Source of the DNA: Berberis thunbergii
Taxonomy: Eukaryota; Streptophyta; Magnoliopsida; Ranunculales; Berberidaceae
Reading direction: 5' to 3'
DNA: 64,000 nt
Assembly (NCBI GenBank): GCA_003290165.1
Contig: QNQO01008305.1
Coordinates: 434,001 to 498,000, forward strand
This document shows positions 59,129 to 64,000 of the stretch, piece after piece. Numbering within the stretch: the stretch's first letter is position 1; every line of letters starts with the position of its first letter. The position numbers and the translations under genes were made by a program. Below the pieces are notes generated by a model, which was not told where the DNA came from, did not search any database, and saw only the letters and a program-made list of their open reading frames with translations.

Positions 59129-60556
59129 CTCTACAGGATCCTCTCGAATCCTGTTCCCAAAGACGCATAAACAGGTCTACACCAAGTGAGGTTTGAAATG
59201 TTTACTAACCTTAAAAAAAATCACGCACAGACTCAAACACAATCAGCAACCAATTGATGCACAATACAAAATGCCTCCCTAAGCAATCAATGTTTTTTAG
59301 ATTAATTATCTTTTTTATCTTTGGGGGACATATTATTTCTTATGTAATCTTTATATCAAAGCAATGGGTGCTACAAGATGATCCTAAGAGTGTATACTTT
59401 ACACCACAAAGTTTAAAATCAATAGGCTAGATTTTTGTTTCAAAGAAACCGGATTATCGCACAAGAGAAAGAGGTCACAATGGTCCAATTAAGTACTTCC
59501 TCGTGCTACCGCTCTATAAGCCAATAGATGTGAGAACGATGTGATGTTAAATGTACACTTGAGGCTTGTGTTCCTAACCCAAAACTGTTAGTCACACCAA
59601 TTCTTCTTGGGGATCGTAGCTTACTTATGACTTGGCGTACCATGTAAATTACCCTTGTGGCAGTGGCCTCTCGGAGTTCATTGAATGATTAAACCCATCG
59701 TCAATTTTAGCTTTTGTGAACACAAAAATTATTGGATTCACCTTGGTCTTGGTTGTCCTATGAACATCGTACCTAAAATATGACTCTATCTAACTTGCTA
59801 ACTTATTTTAATTATGTTTGGCTATTGGTTGCACACAGCTAGAGTGATGAGGTGGGGATATCAAGTCCCACCAGTTACTATTTAGAAGTTGGGTCTGCTT
59901 ATTATGAATTACTAAAATTTAGCATCCACAATTATAAAAATTAAACAACCAATCACACAATTTCAAACAATTACACAAAGCACCCGGGTCGCTAATACAT
60001 TGCGTGTGATAGAAGTACTTACAGTGAGCGTATTCCGTTCTATACAAAAAGTTAACACAATTAAAAAATGTTCGACTTCTTTTTTATCTGTTTCAATCAG
60101 CACATAAGCATATGCAATCAAATTACTGGTCTTGGTCTTAGAAGTCGAATTTCTAAATCATAAAAAATAAAAATAAAATAAAAAATATTGGGTAACAATT
60201 AAATCTGTTTCCCTATAATTTCTTTTGGCTTGGAAATTTTTTGGTTTTTTTTAGGTGATTAAAAATAGAAAAAAAAAGAGTTTACAAAAATTATTACACC
60301 ACACACTCGTAAAACGAGGTGAAAATAAAACTAAAACTCTCCTCATAAAATAAAATAAAAATTAATTAAAATTAAAATTTGCTTGATGTTAGCAGGATCG
60401 TTCAATTTTCTCGAGAAGCGTATATTCTGCAAAATCAAACAAATAACACGAAATGAGTGTAAAAAGAACTTAACAAAATAAAAATAAAATTTTGTTTTTT
60501 TTTGAATTTTTTTTTATTAGTGAGAATAAATCTTAAATTCAATTACAACCGCTCCC
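59129..60556 (-). other. Leader region of the Athila element
   Basis: Non-coding; parallels 28,121-29,400 of the plus-strand copy in reverse. No gene. Confidence 0.6.
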
Positions 60557-60575
60557 TTCCCCGGCAACGGCGCCA
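60557..60575 (-). other. Primer-binding site of the Athila element
   Basis: TGGCGCCGTTGCCGGGGAA, five bases inside the 5' LTR. By family knowledge this is the tRNA-Asp-type site used by Athila/Tat elements. Confidence 0.85.
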
Positions 60576-60580
60576 AAACT

Positions 60581-61638
60581 TGTTGCGGGTTTAACTGACC
60601 TAAATAAACAGACTAATTTGACCCACTTGTAATAATCGCAAGTGCACGGTGTCTAACTAGTAAATAACGGCAAGTACGGGTCGATCCCACGAGGAAGGTG
60701 AATTAAATTGAATTTAATAATTTACCTAAACTAATTTGGAGAAAATGAGAGTTACAATGTTTAAAAATTAGAATTAAACAAATGTAATAAAAATAACAAT
60801 AAATAAAAGAAAAGAGTTGGAGGGTGCAAATAGTTCTGATCTTTCTCAGCCGAGGTGCTCTCAGCAAGATCCACTAGGTGCCAGTAGCGTCAACTTGATT
60901 TAAGTCTCTATGGTGGTACTGAGTTATAAGGTGGGGTGCAAATAGTACCCCAACCTTTCTTCTTCAATTCGAACAGAGAGAGAGGTGGGAAGACGATGTG
61001 GGCGATTTGCTCCTGAGTGGTGGTGTAGCCAGTGACAGTGGTTGAAGATGAAGTGAAACAGGATTGTCACGCCCCTGTTTTGGTGGAGTGAAAGAGAGAA
61101 AACAGATATGGATAGGCTGTGGGTGGTGATTTTGCCTGGTTGGGATGGTGATGAGAATCACAAATTGCGAAGAAAAGGTTTTTGTATTCTGTATTTTTTT
61201 TCTTTCCCTTCTCTTCTTCTCCTTTCTTATTCATTTCTATTGTATTTATAGAGACTTAAGAAAATGAACTTAGGCAAGTTAAGGGGAGGGTTCAATGAGT
61301 GATTTAAGGCTTAAATCAAACTAGAATCTTGGATAATTAAGATAATATGTTTTGGTTTGATTGGGTTTGGGTTTATGGATTTGGTTTTGGGTTTGGATTT
61401 ACAGATTTGGTTTTGGGTTTTGTTTTGAGTTTAGGTTATGGGCTTAGGCTATTTTCACCTCCACTTCCTCTGAAGTCACCGTCTGTGATTTATTCATTGC
61501 ATTTTTCTTTGACTTCTTCGTTATTGCTCAGAATTATAGAAAAACATAAAAATTTAATAATTAATTTAAAATAAAATAAACAATGATTAACAAAAATATA
61601 ATAGGAAGTGAAAAAATATTATAATTATGTGATTGTCA
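60581..61638 (-). repeat. 5' LTR of the Athila element
   Basis: On the minus strand it begins TGACAATCACATAATTATAA and ends CCCGCAACA. A ~345-bp internal deletion relative to the 3' LTR joins at gagttgga/gggtgcaaa near 60,820. Confidence 0.85.
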
Positions 61639-61643
61639 GAAGC

Positions 61644-62616
61644 CCCCTCTCATCTTTTTCTTATTCTCTCTCAAAACTCAAGATGTGAAACCCTTCTCTG
61701 AAGAAACCTTGTGAAGAATCGCTCACCCCGCTGGGAAGCCCCTCGTATCTCTTTCTTCTACTCTCTCAGAGCTCTAGCTGTGAAACCCCTTTGTGTGTTT
61801 CCCTTGTTATTTAAGTAAGGAAAGAAACATAAAAAGAAAATATATATATATATATATATATATGCAGGATTTATAAAAATTTATCAAATATTCTTCACCC
61901 AGCTAATGAGGAGATCTTCGGGGGATTCCACAAAGTATTTTTAATTTTCAGTTCCTCTCCTGCCTCTCTGGAATTGGTCCATTAAAATATTTCTTCAATA
62001 TTTTACTTATGAATAACATAGATAGATTATGACAAACTAGCCGGTACTATTTAAGATGAAATTGTTATTTCCAAAATGAAAAATGTTGGCTTATAGCATT
62101 TAGTAATAACAAAACATGATTATTTAAAACAACATTTTATCTACTATTTTGGTCCATGTCACTTAAAATTGACAATATATTAGCATGAAGTAAACTAACA
62201 TACAATTAAAAAACTAAAAATAAAATACATAGATTTTCTTTTCTTTAATTTTTTTTTTTTTAAATATACTCAAAGCAACTATTCGGAACCATTAAAAGTC
62301 AAGATCAACTAATTGATGGTCATCATACCATTAAGATCAAATTATTGGATTCGACCAAATAGCAACCAACCATCAAGGATTCGGTTCAATTTGCATGTTG
62401 CATTTTATTTCTTTGTTTTTTAAAACTTTATTTTATGGTCAACTTAAATTTAAGTAATAATTTCATCAAGATGTGATCATGTAAGCAGCAAACCTTGTCT
62501 AAAACTCATAAATTAACCAGTCAATTGTGCTAATTGCCACATTCTTACGTTAGAAAGTAAAAGAAATCGCTTCAATATACTAGAGTGTGGAGCAGATCGT
62601 TACACGGGAAAAAAGT
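61644..62616. other. Flank of the Athila element, no gene
   Basis: 61,644-61,800 continues the gtgaagaatcgctcacc repeat type seen at 37.7-38.2 kb. The rest is AT-rich with no recognisable gene. Confidence 0.5.
61841..61863. repeat. (TA)n microsatellite
   Basis: Eleven TA dinucleotides just outside the Athila element. Confidence 0.9.
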
Positions 62617-62624
62617 ACTTATCC

Positions 62625-63188
62625 TAGGGGTGGGCATCCTATCTCGCGATTTCGAACTCGTCCCGATCCCGCAATGCCCTGTTCTGATCCCATAACGTCC
62701 CATCTCAAAAAATTTGGGTTCTTTTGGGATTGATCAAACTCATTCCGATCCCATCCTGTCCCGATCTAAAGTGGGATGGGATCAGGATGGAGATTTTCAA
62801 TCTCGCCTATTTTGTCCCGTCCTGAATTTATTTATTTAATAATTATTATTATTAATTTTAATCAAAATACTCTTCTAAATTAAAGTTTAGGATGTGTTGA
62901 AATTAAATCAATGTAAGGTGAAATTCTATATGAAATCTAAATGAATTGAATCATTAATTCTAAATGAAATTTAATATTTATTTGCCTTCCAAAAAATGTT
63001 TAATATTTATTATTATTTATAGGTATATAAATTTGACTGTGTGAGTAATGTGAAATAAAACTTTTTTTTTATTTTTTATTGGAGGACTATTTAGTACGCG
63101 CTCATCCCATCCCGTTTCGATCTCGTTTGAGATAGGACGAGGTCGAGATGAGGTCCATCTCGTCCCATCCCATCCCGTACCCACCCCT
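62625..63188. mobile_element. 564-bp non-autonomous hAT-type element
   Basis: Starts TAGGGGTGGGCATCC and ends with the complement of AGGGGTGGGTACGGG. Flanks acttatcc (62,617-62,624) and acttattc (63,189-63,196) agree at seven of eight bases, fitting an 8-bp hAT TSD. Subterminal DNA repeats gatcccatc/cgtcccatc units. No coding. Confidence 0.8.
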
Positions 63189-63343
63189 ACTTATTCCTGG
63201 TCAAGTGTAAGAAACTTCTATATCCGATCTTTACCACACATTATGCAAGAAACTATTTGCGATTTTAGTATATTCCTCTTTCTCGCATTATTATATATGA
63301 CCAAGTAGCCAATGATGTCCTTGTGGAAAACAGACATAAAGAC

Positions 63344-63958
63344 CAGTGTTCTAAAAAGCGCTAGGTGGTGGGGCGAACTGCGAACAGATGCCTAGCTTCT
63401 AGGAGCCTGGGCGACACCTAAGTAGTCTTAGGTTTTGTTTTATAACTTTAATAATTTACAAAAGTTAAGCATAATATCTTATCAATTTCATCCAAGTTAA
63501 TACTAAGATACATATGCAAAATTTAAAAACATGAAAAATTAACAATTATGAACAAAATTTATTAAAACTTAAATGATTGAAGTTGGTCATGATGGATACT
63601 TTATACAAAGTTGAATTTGTGGACAAATATGCAAACCTACTTTTTATTTTTCTTCAAATTACATGAATAACCTTAGTCGTGTTTGATAAAATTGTTATAA
63701 CTAAAATTGGTACCGACAGATCATTTGAGAATTTCATTAAGTAATCATTATTTGCTACATTTAGACATATATTGAATAAAATTAAAAAATTTGTTTATTT
63801 CTAAAAAAGATGAAAAAAAAATACAATCAATCTTATTAAAAAAATAAAAATAAAAAATCGCCCAGGCTTCGCCTGGCCGCCTAGATCCTGCCAAAACCCA
63901 CCTAAACTACCCATAACCAGCCGAGAACTCGCTCAGCCAAGAAATCTTTAGAACACTA
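63344..63958. mobile_element. 615-bp non-autonomous hAT-type element, second family
   Basis: Left end CAGTGTTCTAAAAAGCGC, right end complement of TAGTGTTCTAAAGATTTC. Flanks ataaagac (63,336-63,343) and gtaaagac (63,959-63,966) agree at seven of eight bases. The arms carry GCCTAGG/GCGCTAGG-type GC blocks and the interior is AT-rich. No coding. Confidence 0.75.
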
Positions 63959-64000
63959 GTAAAGACATCGCATGTTCCTGATTTGAGAGACAGTACAAGA

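Larger units (their letters stand above)
38166..61638 (-). mobile_element. Athila-type gypsy LTR retrotransposon with nested insertions (23.5 kb)
   Basis: Exact GAAGC duplications flank it (38,161-38,165 and 61,639-61,643). Minus order: 5' LTR (61,638-60,581), tRNA-Asp-type primer site, leader, gag (59,128 onward), protease, RT, RNase H, integrase (to 42,386), untranslated 3' part and 3' LTR (about 39,615-38,166). It contains a hAT element (40,360-41,460) and a CACTA element (46,786-58,097); without them it would be about 11 kb, a usual Athila size. Stops, frameshifts and a mutated integrase site mean it is not autonomous. Confidence 0.9.

Overview
This window is nuclear DNA from a flowering plant, probably a eudicot. 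It holds one host gene that looks intact, a spliced nine-exon aldehyde dehydrogenase of the ALDH2C4/REF1 type on the minus strand (about 9.2-13.2 kb). Almost everything else is transposable elements nested in one another, with host-gene pieces that some of them carry. Plant origin is shown by Athila-type gypsy elements with an FMDDF reverse transcriptase motif, CACTA, MULE and hAT elements, a nuclear copy of plastid psbA, and fragments of plant genes (polygalacturonase, DUF3339, plastid lipoamide dehydrogenase, folate-biopterin transporter). I could not assign a species.

Layout. 1-2.0 kb: decayed minus-strand Ty3/gypsy element, its gag broken by a 355-bp TG...CA element with a 5-bp target duplication (TSD). 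2.0-8.6 kb: plus-strand LINE split by a 4-kb insertion; that insertion is two related hAT-type elements flanking a polygalacturonase fragment. 9.2-13.2 kb: ALDH gene, with a MITE in its long first intron. 13.3-16.8 kb: AT-rich intergenic DNA. 16.8-19.3 kb: a 1.6-kb Pack-MULE-like element and two MITEs, all with 9-bp TSDs. 19.7-20.1 kb: plastid psbA insertion (NUPT). 20.5-21.2 kb: about four copies of a ~190-bp tandem repeat. 22.0-22.9 kb: LINE 3' end. 23.2-32.6 kb: plus-strand Athila-like derivative lacking most of pol but keeping a 558-codon ORF; next to its primer-binding site sits a 3.26-kb LTR-like insertion carrying a DUF3339/Snu114 chimeric ORF. 32.8-37.5 kb: minus-strand LINE. 38.2-61.6 kb: minus-strand Athila-type element of 23.5 kb with both LTRs and a GAAGC TSD, itself containing a 1.1-kb hAT element and an 11.3-kb CACTA element. 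62.6-64.0 kb: two further hAT-type non-autonomous elements.

The main discovery candidate is the CACTA element (46,786-58,097). It has 13-bp CACTACACCAAAA termini, a TTG target duplication and subterminal repeat arrays, but no recognisable transposase. It carries intron-containing pieces of at least five unrelated host genes, all on the same strand: nucleolin, plastid dihydrolipoamide dehydrogenase, a MATE transporter, uracil phosphoribosyltransferase and a folate-biopterin transporter, plus one exon-like block I could not identify. One exon acceptor joins LPD sequence directly to the MATE start. Together with the Pack-MULE, the composite hAT pair and the DUF3339/Snu114 chimera, four different element types in 64 kb appear to carry shuffled host-gene sequence. 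All family assignments are by eye; no alignment or database search was run.
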